64,000 nucleotides of DNA, taken from contig NZ_BSTJ01000012.1 of the NCBI RefSeq assembly GCF_030269445.1, positions 186,001-250,000 of the forward strand, written 5' to 3'. Source of the DNA: Actinoallomurus iriomotensis (GTDB taxonomy: Bacteria; Actinomycetota; Actinomycetes; Streptosporangiales; Streptosporangiaceae). The notes under the pieces were generated by a model. The model was given only the letters and a program-made list of their open reading frames with translations, had not been told where the DNA came from and ran no database searches. A program made the position numbers and the translations under genes. Below, piece after piece: positions 16,857 through 25,945 of the stretch; position 1 is the first letter of the stretch; each line of letters opens with the position of its first letter.

Positions 16857-18230
16857 TCACGGCAGACCGAGAGCCTTTTTTGCCATCAATGTGAGGACGT
16901 GACTGCCAGTCCCCAGGGGTAGTGCGACTGCCTCATGCGCCAACGCAACCGGGATAACGGCGTTGGGATACATTCTCGTCTGTACCCTGTCGAGCGCTTC
17001 GAGTGTTGCCCTAAGCGTCGGATATTGTTTAGGGTTAGCGTGCCAGTCCGGCGGCTTCCCCGGTTTTTTGCTGTCGTTATATGGCGTGCCTTCCGGTACT
17101 CGAGGAACCGTCACCACGAGCATTCGCCCGGTAAAGGTCTTGTAGAAGAAGCGGCGTCCGTAGAACTCGTCTTGGCCGTACCATTTTTCGGGGTTTTTGG
17201 CCCGAATGCGAGTCTGGATATAGTGATTGTCCAAACCCATTAAATGGCCATTAGGGATGTGGTCGGCGATCGCGTTAGCGTGCTCGACGAAGGTGCCGCT
17301 CTTCTCGACGCCGACTACAAGTGGAGGAAGGTGTCCGCGCCGAGTTAGCTCAGTATTCAACGCGCACCAATAATTGAGCCACCGGCGCAGCAGAGGGGCT
17401 GTGGTTCCGTAGAAGGCTAGTGGTCCATCTTGGATGAATAGGGTGGTCGCAAGTGCTGCAGGGGCATGGGTGTAGAGCCAATCGATATATCCGATCGAGA
17501 GAAACCGCTCGGCTGCGTTCATGACGCGAGTGAAGGGGACGATGTTGGACCCGGACTCGGCGAACTCATCGTGGGTTCTCAATACGTCAGTGATATAGAG
17601 CGCCGAGGAGCAATCCGAACATTTCGCGTCCTCGGCGGCCACTGTGACATTGGGAACTCCGCACGCCGGGCATTTGCCGATTTCAATGGATTGAGCAGGT
17701 GAGCCGGGCGTGCCATGCATCGTCAGCAGAGCGTCATGCAGAGAGTAGGTCTGCCCCGATTCGTTGAAGCCGTTGGAGCGGAACATTTGGTCCAATTCCA
17801 GCCGCCAGGTCTCGATGCCGGTCATACCGGGCCTGACAATCATACTGCCAGGCAGGACTGCCTGAATGGACCGTGCGTCCATAGCTTTTCGCAGCTTGCG
17901 TGGATCGACCAATCCGTGATCGTCCGAATTGAAAAACTTGTCGAGGTCGACGAGAGCTCCTCCGACCTTGAGAAATCCTACCGTGACGGACGGATATTGT
18001 TCACGGGCTGGAATTTCCACGTCCGAGCCGTCGAACGCGAAAGCGAATTTAGGGGCTGGGCGAGACTCTTCAACAGTCAGACTCGTGAGCGGGAGGATGC
18101 GCTTCTCTATCTCGTTCTCATCTGCTGTAACGGCTGGTATGGTCCACCGCGTCATTGCCTGCTGGATGGCAGCACTAGAGGCAGCTGGCACATGTCCCAG
18201 CCGAGGCGCAAACTCGCGATCGTAGGGCAT
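16857..18230 (-). CDS. nurA: NurA-domain nuclease
   Basis: 457 residues with NurA hallmarks: FAFDGSDVEI (Asp67) opening the RNase H-like nuclease core, a second acidic site FIQDGPLAFYG (Asp268), VVGVEKSG (about 305-312) and a C-terminal histidine region (LAHEAVAL). A zinc ribbon (CPAC and CSDC, 187-207) is inserted. NurA works with HerA as a translocase-driven end-resecting nuclease in archaea and some bacteria. ATG 18230 overlaps the HerA stop (TAATG). In this mobile setting a defence role is more likely than repair; inference. Confidence 0.8.
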   Translation of the reverse strand: MPYDREFAPRLGHVPAASSAAIQQAMTRWTIPAVTADENEIEKRILPLTSLTVEESRPAPKFAFAFDGSDVEIPAREQYPSVTVGFLKVGGALVDLDKFFNSDDHGLVDPRKLRKAMDARSIQAVLPGSMIVRPGMTGIETWRLELDQMFRSNGFNESGQTYSLHDALLTMHGTPGSPAQSIEIGKCPACGVPNVTVAAEDAKCSDCSSALYITDVLRTHDEFAESGSNIVPFTRVMNAAERFLSIGYIDWLYTHAPAALATTLFIQDGPLAFYGTTAPLLRRWLNYWCALNTELTRRGHLPPLVVGVEKSGTFVEHANAIADHIPNGHLMGLDNHYIQTRIRAKNPEKWYGQDEFYGRRFFYKTFTGRMLVVTVPRVPEGTPYNDSKKPGKPPDWHANPKQYPTLRATLEALDRVQTRMYPNAVIPVALAHEAVALPLGTGSHVLTLMAKKALGLP

Positions 18231-20371
18231 TAGGGCGCCACAACCTGTCCTTGGCCATCGACCTCGGGCAGCCCGGCGGCTACACGTGCACGGTTGATCA
18301 TCGCGTGATCGAACTTAGCGACCTGCGTGGGCACGATGTACTTTCCGGAGAAAGTCTTCATCCTTACGTAGCCTCGATCTTCCGCAGAGCGGATATCGGA
18401 CGCGAAGATGCTGTAGTCGTAGTAATGGCTTAGCTCGCGAGTCTCTACATCTGAGTTCAGGTGCGCAACGATCCAGTTAGAGGTGTTGGACAGGATGCGC
18501 TGGTCGACACTACTGACCTCTTGGGTAGCGTAAATCAAGCCGATGTCATATTTCGCTGCTTCCTTGGCCAGTCGCACCCATGGGTCGTCGCTGACGCTCG
18601 ACTTTCCGAGTTTGGCGCGGTCAAACAGATTATGTGCTTCCTCTACCATAATTTGAATTGGAACGTTGTCCTGGTTACGCCGGAACCTTTCGCTGGCCTT
18701 GTCCAGCAAGCGAAAAACGAGTCGCTCGCTGAGCATCTTCGATACTTCCTGACTTCCCACGGACAGATCTATGATCACCAGCCGTCCGGCGACGAGGTCG
18801 TCCCAGACAAGGTCGGATACCTCACCGGTCGCGGCGGGATCATGGAAGTCGGACAGTCGACGGATCTTGTTAATTACTACAGTTCCGCGGGATTCGTCAA
18901 AAACTTCTCGGATAGCATTGAATGGCGTACAGTTGCGCCAGGAGTTAAAATCAATACCTCCGTAGCGAGAATCCAGCGTTCCGGCTGTTTCCTCTGTCAG
19001 GCGGTCAGATATCCAACGCACAATTTGCTTGGCCTGTCCGGGGCTGTCGACTTTGCATGCACCCGTCTTAGTATTGACGTCACTAAACACATCAGGACAG
19101 TCTTGCAATAGTTTCTCGCGCATGGCTTTTGCCATTTTGAAGCGCACAGAGAATCTGTGAGACGCTCCGGAAATAAAACCAGCCTTTGACAAAGTGGCGT
19201 AGAACGCCAGGCATCCCTTATGGGCATCGTCCACCGCGCCCCAGTATTCACGGTCGCCAGTGGTGCCAGCGGTGAAGTCGCCTCGCTCGGGCTCGAAGAT
19301 CTTAGCCGATTTGAATGCATTGGCGTAGGATGTGTTTTCCTCAGATAGGGCGTCAAGGATCAACTCCCACACCAGCGGCAGTTGCTTAGTGTTATAAAAA
19401 TTAATGGCAAGGGGGTATTCTTGATCATTATCAGAGTCGGGGCGCATCGTATAGATCTTTACGAGTTCCGTTCCCAAGCCGAGCAGACGCAGCCCGGTAT
19501 TATCCTGCTTGTTCACGCTCGCATATTCGCCTTGAGGGTCAAAGATTAGTTGTCCGATTGGCCTCTTGGTCTTCGCGGCATGCTCGAATACTGCTGTGGC
19601 AATCGTCTTATTAGTGTTAGATTTGCCAACTCGAGTCATACCGAATACCGCGGTCTTGCGGGAGATAAAGTCTGTAACACGAACTTTCACAGGGCATTTG
19701 TCATAGCCTCGTTCAATGGCACGCCTGCGGGTGGCCGAATAGCGGACGACACCGATTGGGATCAGGTCGGGAGTTTTGTTGTTGGCTACCTCGTCTTCGT
19801 TGCGCTGAGGATATGACGCGATGTAAGACAAGGCTTCAGGGCTAGGCGAGTAAACGAAGTACCGGCTGGCGGAGTAGACCGTGTCGATGTCTGCGCCCCA
19901 CTGAACGAAGTTGTGTCCCGCTAGGGTGTCGGGATAGAAGGTGCCGAGTACGTCGCACCGGAACGCCGAGTACTGCATGTTCTTCTGTGTGAGCCGATCA
20001 GAAATCGCTTCAGACGCCGGAGGTTCGCCCTTCTCATAGGCATCCCTCATAGCCTCCATCCGGATGGCCACAAGATCGAGCTGGTTAGGTAGGTCTGCAA
20101 CGGAACGAACCCGGAGGAGAATCACCTCATCCTCATCCAAAGGCATCGCGATCGGCTCCATTGGCCTCTGAGGGCCGGCAGCCAGTAGGAAGCCGTTCTT
20201 GGGTATGCCTCCGGCTCGTCGTTTGTCGATGTCGTTTGTGACGACGACGGCGCTTTCGTAATCCAAATTATAGATGCCACCAACGAGCACCGCGTTCGTC
20301 AACAACGGCGTCAGTGGACTGCTGCCCGCCGCAATTTGGGAACCCAGTCCGATTTGTCCTGTCAAGGTCAT
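18230..20371 (-). CDS. herA: HerA-like hexameric DNA translocase
   Basis: 713 residues. An N-terminal HAS-barrel-like region (about 20-210) precedes the FtsK-HerA ATPase: Walker A GMTRVGKSN (244-252), Walker B IMVEEAHNLF (574-583), and the sensor run YATQEVSSVDQRILSNT (614-630) followed by WIVAHLNS with arginine-finger candidates. HerA rings pump DNA and load the NurA dimer. The gene is 35 bp after the methylase and overlaps nurA. GC is clearly lower than in the backbone. Confidence 0.85.
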   Translation of the reverse strand: MTLTGQIGLGSQIAAGSSPLTPLLTNAVLVGGIYNLDYESAVVVTNDIDKRRAGGIPKNGFLLAAGPQRPMEPIAMPLDEDEVILLRVRSVADLPNQLDLVAIRMEAMRDAYEKGEPPASEAISDRLTQKNMQYSAFRCDVLGTFYPDTLAGHNFVQWGADIDTVYSASRYFVYSPSPEALSYIASYPQRNEDEVANNKTPDLIPIGVVRYSATRRRAIERGYDKCPVKVRVTDFISRKTAVFGMTRVGKSNTNKTIATAVFEHAAKTKRPIGQLIFDPQGEYASVNKQDNTGLRLLGLGTELVKIYTMRPDSDNDQEYPLAINFYNTKQLPLVWELILDALSEENTSYANAFKSAKIFEPERGDFTAGTTGDREYWGAVDDAHKGCLAFYATLSKAGFISGASHRFSVRFKMAKAMREKLLQDCPDVFSDVNTKTGACKVDSPGQAKQIVRWISDRLTEETAGTLDSRYGGIDFNSWRNCTPFNAIREVFDESRGTVVINKIRRLSDFHDPAATGEVSDLVWDDLVAGRLVIIDLSVGSQEVSKMLSERLVFRLLDKASERFRRNQDNVPIQIMVEEAHNLFDRAKLGKSSVSDDPWVRLAKEAAKYDIGLIYATQEVSSVDQRILSNTSNWIVAHLNSDVETRELSHYYDYSIFASDIRSAEDRGYVRMKTFSGKYIVPTQVAKFDHAMINRARVAAGLPEVDGQGQVVAP

Positions 20372-20406
20372 CGGGTACTCTCTTCGTGATCGCGCATAAT
20401 TGTTCG

Positions 20407-21441
20407 CTAATGTCCCGTCTTAGGGGACCCGAGGTCGTTGGGCACATCTGGATAGTTGGATACCAGAAGTTCAGACTTGGACTTGCGAACCGCGGACCCC
20501 GCTGCGGTATACCGGTATTCGACGGTGCGGAGCCTATAACCTGCGCGGTCCGCGTACAGGTTACGTATAACCGGACTGTCGTCGTACGACAGCAGCCACT
20601 GGAATCCGTCGGCGTCCGCAAGTGCAGTGGCGAGGGCTTCGTGTTGATTGCTCTCAAAAGACCACTCGTACAGCTCTGGAGCTTTCTCTACATAAGGTGG
20701 ATCAAGATAGACGACGATTTCGTCTGGTGTGAGTCCGCCAAACTGTCGAGCCCTGCAGAGGCTATCGCGCCAATCGCAGTTCCACACGTCCAAAAGACGA
20801 CCGGTATCCGCCAGGTCCCCCACTGCGCGGATGCGGCGTTCCAAACCAGCGATACCGTATCGACAATCAATCTTATAAGTTGATGTCTGGGCCCGTCCGC
20901 CGATTGGTCCGGCCCTGCCGTGCAGAATGCCGGAGAAGGTCGTGCGGTTCAGGAATAGACACTTCAATGCTCGATCGCGGCGTGTCGTCGGCCGTGCCAG
21001 GCGCCACCAATCCCAGCGTTGGATTGTTACTTCCTCCTCCTTCATAGCTGTAACGAGCCAGTTCGTATCAAACGCGGCCACATGCCAGAAGGCTGCTACA
21101 AGCGGATCTGCGTCGGCAAGAATGACATGTTCAACGACCCCTGTTCCAGCAAGCCGAAGCGCGGACGTCGCACCTCCACAGAACGGCTCAATGAGGAGGC
21201 GGGGTGGAGGGACATTGGCGCTGATGATAGTCCGAAGCGCGTGGAATAGTTGTCGCTTTGCGCCTGGATATCGGAGAGGGCTAACCACCGACTGGGCGAA
21301 CAAGGCAGTATCGCTCAGCTCATACCTCGGCTTGTCGCGTACGGTGTCCGCTGGCCATGGCCTGCGCCGAACGGTCTTGCGTTCACCGGCCAGTGGACTC
21401 ATCCCCTTTTTCTCATCCGAATTATTATCGTTTGGTCGCAT
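20407..21441 (-). CDS. Dam-type N6-adenine DNA methyltransferase
   Basis: 344 residues of the D12/Dam class. SPLRYPGAKR (54-63) and IEPFCGGATSAL (84-95) form the AdoMet site; YLDPPY (245-250) is the catalytic motif. An extra basic N-terminus of about 50 residues precedes the domain. It is the first gene of the methylase-HerA-NurA operon and would mark self DNA if the trio is a restriction-like system. The target sequence cannot be read from the protein. Confidence 0.85.
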   Translation of the reverse strand: MRPNDNNSDEKKGMSPLAGERKTVRRRPWPADTVRDKPRYELSDTALFAQSVVSPLRYPGAKRQLFHALRTIISANVPPPRLLIEPFCGGATSALRLAGTGVVEHVILADADPLVAAFWHVAAFDTNWLVTAMKEEEVTIQRWDWWRLARPTTRRDRALKCLFLNRTTFSGILHGRAGPIGGRAQTSTYKIDCRYGIAGLERRIRAVGDLADTGRLLDVWNCDWRDSLCRARQFGGLTPDEIVVYLDPPYVEKAPELYEWSFESNQHEALATALADADGFQWLLSYDDSPVIRNLYADRAGYRLRTVEYRYTAAGSAVRKSKSELLVSNYPDVPNDLGSPKTGH

Positions 21442-21454
21442 CGATTAGTTACAG

Positions 21455-21482
21455 ACTGTACCGGTAGATAGACGTCCCACAA
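21455..21482 (-). promoter_or_regulatory. Probable promoter of the methylase-herA-nurA operon
   Basis: On the minus strand TTGTGG (21477-21482) and TACAGT (21455-21460) are 16 bp apart, placing transcription start a few bases before the methylase ATG at 21441. The rest of 21483-21801 shows no gene I can support, though a 142-codon open frame crosses it. Confidence 0.5.
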
Positions 21483-21801
21483 GGATCGATCTAGACGATT
21501 TGCATCACCATGCGTCTGAGCAGGCAAGGCCGCGCTGAGACGCGCGCTCCCGCTGGACAGCATCGACAGCGGAGGTAGGTCCTGCCTGTGCTGTGACGGA
21601 ACGCGTGTTGGGCGTAGCGCATGCCCCAGCCCGCTCCGATAGAGGCGGGCGGCCAATGGCTTCGCCGGCCGCTCGAAGAGCAGGACCAGCTTAGATCCGT
21701 CAACTGAAGCTTCAGCTGACCTCTCTGCCGTCGTAGCAATTAAATGCATATGCCATACCGTGCGAAGGAGTACGCGCTGTTTTGCTGGGCGCCTGCTTAT
21801 C

Positions 21802-23007
21802 TTAGTGACGGTCTGGACGGTCGTCACGGCCGAGTTGATATTGCAGGAAGCTACTATCTACGTTTGGGTTGCTGAGACGCCAAGCGCCACGCTCGAAAGC
21901 CAAGTCGCCGGTGACGGTTAGAGGAACCTTCTCTTGATATGCCGTAATTGCCCATCGGTGATCTTGTCCAGAGAGGGGAACCGACACCTTTCGAATACGG
22001 CCCTTGACTTCGGCTTCAAGAACGACGGTGCCAGCCTCTTCGTCCTCGCTATCAGCGTCTTCTCGTGAAAGTCGACGGACCGCTCCTACAAGAGTCTCAC
22101 GTCGGGTTGGCTCTTCTTGACGCACCAAATGCTCTCGTACGCGAGCTAGTTGCTCTGAAGTGCTGTGCTCTAGGGTGATTGGGTTGCTGCCAACCTCGGG
22201 AGGCGGCTCGGCGGCTGCCCACTCGAAAGAGAGATCTAGAGCCCTCAGCCCTTCTGGTTGAGTCATCAGCTCTAGTGACTCCACTAGGCCAGCGCTCAAT
22301 CCCCACCGTGCCGGATCTTGCAGCGCATCCGTGGCTTCGCCGCGCGTCAGACTCTCTGTGGTCTCCAGTCCGCGCGCAAGGGTCTCCATTACCCGGCGAG
22401 CGAATGATGTAGCGGGATCTGTCGGCTGAAGGCTGCTGGAAGCGTCCGGCTCGCTCAGTGTTGGAGCGCCCAGTCGGGCGGCGATAGTAAAGACGAAGCT
22501 GCCGCGTTTGGTATGACCGAGGCGTACGTCGTCGTCCAGGAACTCAGTTACGGTTGCCGGCCGCCTACCGCGGTGAGAGTGTCTAGGGTCTGCGGCTGTC
22601 GTCGCTGCCGACATCATAAGCTTGTAAATCGCCTTTATGGTGTTTTCCGCTTGGCGGAACGGGATCGTCCCATCGGTCATCACCTGATCCAGCCTGACGA
22701 AGAACAGGTCGGCACGAGCGGCGGTGATGCGCTCTTGAAGCTGGTCGGCATCCCAGTCGTTGATCCGGCCCAAGGCGTGCAGGGCGTCGTAGAAGCGCTG
22801 GGAGAAGTCCTCGAAGTCCAACGCGAGCGGCAACATGATGCGGCCTCGGGATGTCCCGCCTTCTGATCCAGGTAGCCGCCAGACTTCCCGGATCCTGTCC
22901 TGCCGAGACTCCAGCTCCCAATCCTCGGTAGCTAGGTACTGAGAGACGGCAGTCGGCGTCAGAGTGGACGCGATCTCTCGGTAGGGATCGAGTGTGAACG
23001 AGTTCAC
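21802..23007 (-). CDS. Unknown protein coupled to a DUF4365-like nuclease
   Basis: 401 residues from GTG 23007, overlapping the upstream stop (GTGA). N-terminal half: VWRLPGSEGG, IMLPLALDFEDF, VRLDQVMTDGTIPF and a helical ENTIKAIYKLMMSAAT; then LGHTKRGSFVFTIAARLG, a small beta element. The C-terminal 90 residues (GTVVLEAEVKGRIRKVSVPL onward) look like a compact beta-barrel that may bind nucleic acid. I do not recognise the family. The strict coupling says it works with the nuclease-like partner. Confidence 0.6.
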   Translation of the reverse strand: MNSFTLDPYREIASTLTPTAVSQYLATEDWELESRQDRIREVWRLPGSEGGTSRGRIMLPLALDFEDFSQRFYDALHALGRINDWDADQLQERITAARADLFFVRLDQVMTDGTIPFRQAENTIKAIYKLMMSAATTAADPRHSHRGRRPATVTEFLDDDVRLGHTKRGSFVFTIAARLGAPTLSEPDASSSLQPTDPATSFARRVMETLARGLETTESLTRGEATDALQDPARWGLSAGLVESLELMTQPEGLRALDLSFEWAAAEPPPEVGSNPITLEHSTSEQLARVREHLVRQEEPTRRETLVGAVRRLSREDADSEDEEAGTVVLEAEVKGRIRKVSVPLSGQDHRWAITAYQEKVPLTVTGDLAFERGAWRLSNPNVDSSFLQYQLGRDDRPDRH

Positions 23008-23546
23008 GAGCTGCCTCCCTCGCCGATGGCCTTCATGATGCCAAGGAGCTGAGCTACATCAAATAGGTTACCGCGAGGTAGGTGGACGTCCTTGGTGACT
23101 CCGCCCTCGGGTATGCTGCCGAGCTTTGCGGCTTCCTGCCAGAACATCCGGCTCCGCGTGATCAGGTATCCCTCGTCCTGCTCGATCCATGCCTGAGGGT
23201 CGCTAGGCACAAGTAGTACGCCGAGGTAGGCCGGGTTGTATCGCTTTGGGTTGATCAGGTGCTTGAAGGGCTTCGCCTTCATCGTCCAGACCAGATGATC
23301 TTTGCGAAGTAGCTCTTGCTGAGTTGTGCATTTCAGCTGGATGTCGAACTCGGCGCCCGTGTAGACCTCGTACTCCGCAGACGAGCGTATCGTGAGGTCA
23401 ACCCCGTCGTAGTCAGTGTCATGCCGCTTCAGTGAGCAACCTGCGGCGGAGGCGATCATATGGACGAACGCAACGCTGAACTGTTCCTGCATAGCTGTCG
23501 TTGGCAGCCCACCGGCAGGTGGCTGGTCGACCTCGTCGACGCTCAT
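23004..23546 (-). CDS. DUF4365-like protein (PD-(D/E)XK nuclease fold)
   Basis: 180 residues from ATG 23546 (SD GAGGG). The pattern YDGVDLTIRS then FDIQLKCTT matches a PD-(D/E)XK core, Asp ... (Glu/Gln)-x-Lys, as in DUF4365 proteins. Here the second acidic position is Gln (QLK), as in several active members of the superfamily. DUF4365 proteins are repeatedly found in defence islands. First gene of a two-gene operon. Confidence 0.65.
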   Translation of the reverse strand: MSVDEVDQPPAGGLPTTAMQEQFSVAFVHMIASAAGCSLKRHDTDYDGVDLTIRSSAEYEVYTGAEFDIQLKCTTQQELLRKDHLVWTMKAKPFKHLINPKRYNPAYLGVLLVPSDPQAWIEQDEGYLITRSRMFWQEAAKLGSIPEGGVTKDVHLPRGNLFDVAQLLGIMKAIGEGGSS

Positions 23547-24225
23547 CGTGCCCTCACCCGCACACGGACCTCCCGTCAACTGCCGGTGCCTGCCGCCGCC
23601 CGTTCGTGAGCAGGTGCCCCATTAAAGACCTTTGGCACACCTCGGTCCACATGCCTCGCGGTGGCTGATAGCGGCCATCTGGCGGCTCAGAGTAGGTGGT
23701 CCTCTACGCCTTGGAGGTGGGGTGCCAGGTGCAGGGCGACTTGTCTCCGGGCCGCGACCTCCTCGCGGAAGGACGGGGCCTCCTTGCACAACGCCGAAGT
23801 CCGGCACACCGCGGTACGGCCAAGGATGACTAGCGCTGTCCGAACACATCTAGCCGAGTGGGCCGACGAAGGCTGACGGCTGCTGTAGTTCGTGTCGAGA
23901 GGACGCGTTGGTGACGCCCGTGTAGAAGACGATCGCCGTGGATGGCTGAGGTTCGTCTCGGTGGGGGCGATCGCTGCCGCGCGGCTTCCGGTGCTCGGGC
24001 CGTGGCCGGCCCTGCGCTCCGGGTCCGCTTGCCCCCGAATATCGGGGACTTCTTGCCAGGCGGCTGATTCTAACGGTTTTGGCTAACAACCACCCTGGAA
24101 TGATTTGGACTGATCTGGACGACACAGCGGTTCGGCAGCAGGTCAAGAAACGAGCCTGGACGACCGCGGACTCTCTCGATCTTGCTACGGATCAGCTGGC
24201 CAGATAGGTCGTCTTCTCAGGGGAG
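23547..24225. other. 679 bp without a supported gene
   Basis: No frame has convincing codon use or family signal. Near the right end (24045-24110) a GCTAACAAC box and GATCTGGACGAC occur; a similar pairing (GCTAACAAC, then TGTGGACGAC) is seen at 25733-25774. This suggests partial duplication of element-end sequence around the HEPN gene. Confidence 0.4.
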
Positions 24226-25188
24226 TTATCCCTGAACAAACTCTTCCACGCATGAAGGGCAGATCCCTGCGGTGCATCCGCTTGCAAGGTGGCCGCAGCG
24301 ACAACAGCGGCTCAATACTATGTGACGCCACGTATCTGTACACGTAAAGCAGAACCAAGGTCCACCCGGATGGCTTTTCATTTCAACATTCGCAACGAGA
24401 CTGATTGACCGGCAGGTCGGACACCTATCCGCCGGGATGTTGTGTCCCCGAACTTCGAGAGCATATTCTTCTGCCAATTCTTGCGTATTGCTCCATTGTC
24501 CTAGACAAACGCTGCACCTACCGCCAGTTGACAGCACTTCAAGGGCCATCATCTGACACCTAGTGCATCGGATTACGGGATTCGGCGACGAGCCAAGCTC
24601 GGGCTCTACCTGGCGATATCTCTGCTCTATGAGATCGCTCAGGTGAGGTAGGCGATCTCGGATTTCACTTAGAGCAGCGTCTATCAGTTCGCGTTCGTAT
24701 TGATAAGAGCCCGGGCTTAGGTGTTCTTCAATAAACTGAATCAGATAATTGTATGCAGGAATACTGACTGCCCGGATCGCGATCGGGGACTCATTCAAGC
24801 CAAAGTGTTGTTGGCGGTTTCGCATCTCCTCTGCTCTTTTTAGCGGGGAGTTGCGGTATCCGGGCAACCCTAGCTTGCATATATCGTTAAGTCGCCTCAC
24901 CGCCTCCTCGGCTCCCACACTCTTGAAATCGCCAGCATGATACTTCGCAAGGCTGGCATTGCGGGAATCGGCTATAACCAAAGTCCAATGTTCTTGGATA
25001 AGTCGAACTTTTAGAAGGACTTCGATTGCCGCATAGAGGTGCAGTATTGCGAACTTTTCATCCGCGTTCTCATTTTCTCTGTCCAAGTATCTTATTGCGC
25101 TTACTGCATACTCTAATCCCGTTTTTAGTGGTACGTGAACATTGCTTGGATCTTCATCAGCAAAAATGCGGTGGTTGAACTTTGACAT
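24226..25188 (-). CDS. HEPN-domain protein with three C-terminal zinc ribbons
   Basis: 320 residues, ATG 25188 with AGGAGG upstream. The N-terminal helical domain (KFAILHLYAAIEVLLKVRL, 45-63) ends in RNRQQHF (123-129), an exact RNxxxH HEPN ribonuclease signature. The C-terminus has CxxC pairs at 208/211, 225/228, 256/259, 280/283, 295-298 and 310/313, enough for three zinc ribbons. It may be a stand-alone abortive-infection RNase with RNA- or DNA-sensing ribbons. It is the last cargo gene before attR and has lower GC than the backbone. Confidence 0.7.
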   Translation of the reverse strand: MSKFNHRIFADEDPSNVHVPLKTGLEYAVSAIRYLDRENENADEKFAILHLYAAIEVLLKVRLIQEHWTLVIADSRNASLAKYHAGDFKSVGAEEAVRRLNDICKLGLPGYRNSPLKRAEEMRNRQQHFGLNESPIAIRAVSIPAYNYLIQFIEEHLSPGSYQYERELIDAALSEIRDRLPHLSDLIEQRYRQVEPELGSSPNPVIRCTRCQMMALEVLSTGGRCSVCLGQWSNTQELAEEYALEVRGHNIPADRCPTCRSISLVANVEMKSHPGGPWFCFTCTDTWRHIVLSRCCRCGHLASGCTAGICPSCVEEFVQG

Positions 25189-25832
25189 TCATCCTCCTGT
25201 CGCCCCTTCTAGGGGATTTGGTGCCATCCAACTATAGTGATCGAAAACCGTTCAGGGTAGCGAATAAGGGTGACTCGGAGCCTGGGGGGCGCGCTCGTCA
25301 GGTCCGAGACAGTGGGTGGCCGCTTGTTGAAGCCAGATCTCTAGGGGCGCCGCAGCGAGATCGTGATCTTCTGCATATTTGTTGGCGCTGGCCGGGCCGA
25401 ATCCGGCGTCATGAGCCAGCGAACGACCCCAGCGTCGCCCCCAGCAACTCCGCTGGGCCACCTATCAGGCCTCTTGAGAGCTCGTGTGTCTGCCCGCAGC
25501 GTCGCGGCAACCGCAGCAACCACCTGCTGCAAACGCGTACCGACCAGTAGCAACGGGTGCTACACGCCTCGTCGAGTGGGATGCCGATCCCTTTGAGGCC
25601 AAGTTGAACGAGCCGGTCTGTGAGCGTCAGACGTTGATGATCGACGGGCGAAACGTTCGCGAACCGCCCAGTACGAGCCTCACGTACGACGCCTCAGCCA
25701 ACGACGGATATACCCAAACTGCTAACGCCGGTGCTAACAACACTTCCGGATGGCTCTGGATGACTGTGGACGACTAGGCCATGAAAGACCAGGTTAACGG
25801 GCCGATCTGGACGGCCCTGGACGCCTCTAGCC
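25189..25832. other. 644 bp noncoding right arm of the element
   Basis: I see no gene. It contains paired GCTAAC boxes (25721-25726, 25733-25738) matching those at the left end in spacing, and repeated CTGGACG words at 25807-25822. These may be integrase or excisionase arm sites. Confidence 0.4.
25721..25738. repeat. Paired GCTAAC boxes near attR
   Basis: GCTAACGCCGGTGCTAAC here against GCTAACGCCTTTGCTAAC at 2898-2915: 16/18 identical with conserved 12-bp period. Single boxes also occur at 24082-24087 and inside attR. Confidence 0.5.
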
Positions 25833-25928
25833 TCACTCGTAATGAATAGGTCGTCGGTTCGATTCCGACAGGCGGCTCCCACGTCAAAGGCCCCTTCCGA
25901 TCATGGAAGGGGCCTTCTTGCTAACGCC
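25833..25928 (+). repeat. attR
   Basis: Right copy of the 96-bp direct repeat. It includes the tRNA-Thr anticodon-to-3' segment with a GTCGG/CCGAC T stem and the terminator hairpin at 25886-25917. The 5' part of the tRNA is absent, so this is not a functional tRNA. Confidence 0.9.
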
Positions 25929-25945
25929 CCTACCGACAGGCCGGG

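Larger units (their letters stand above)
2811..25928. mobile_element. Integrated AICE of about 23.1 kb in tRNA-Thr
   Basis: The element is bounded by 96-bp direct repeats (2811-2906 and 25833-25928; 93/96 identical) beginning in the anticodon stem of tRNA-Thr. The backbone has the order expected of actinomycete integrative and conjugative elements: tyrosine integrase next to attL, a small excisionase, RepSA-like initiator, DUF2637 and small conserved proteins, a single FtsK/TraB translocase and a GntR repressor. Cargo at 9.5-25.2 kb includes regulators, kinases and a defence-like island. The rep frameshift may impair autonomous replication. Confidence 0.9.

Noticed and set aside
21399-21827. 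142-codon minus-strand frame in the gap before the methylase
   Set aside because: No recognised domain, no good SD, overlaps both neighbours; treated as promoter-bearing intergenic sequence.
25261-25600. Possible small genes in the right arm of the AICE
   Set aside because: Frames lack SDs, motifs and codon bias.
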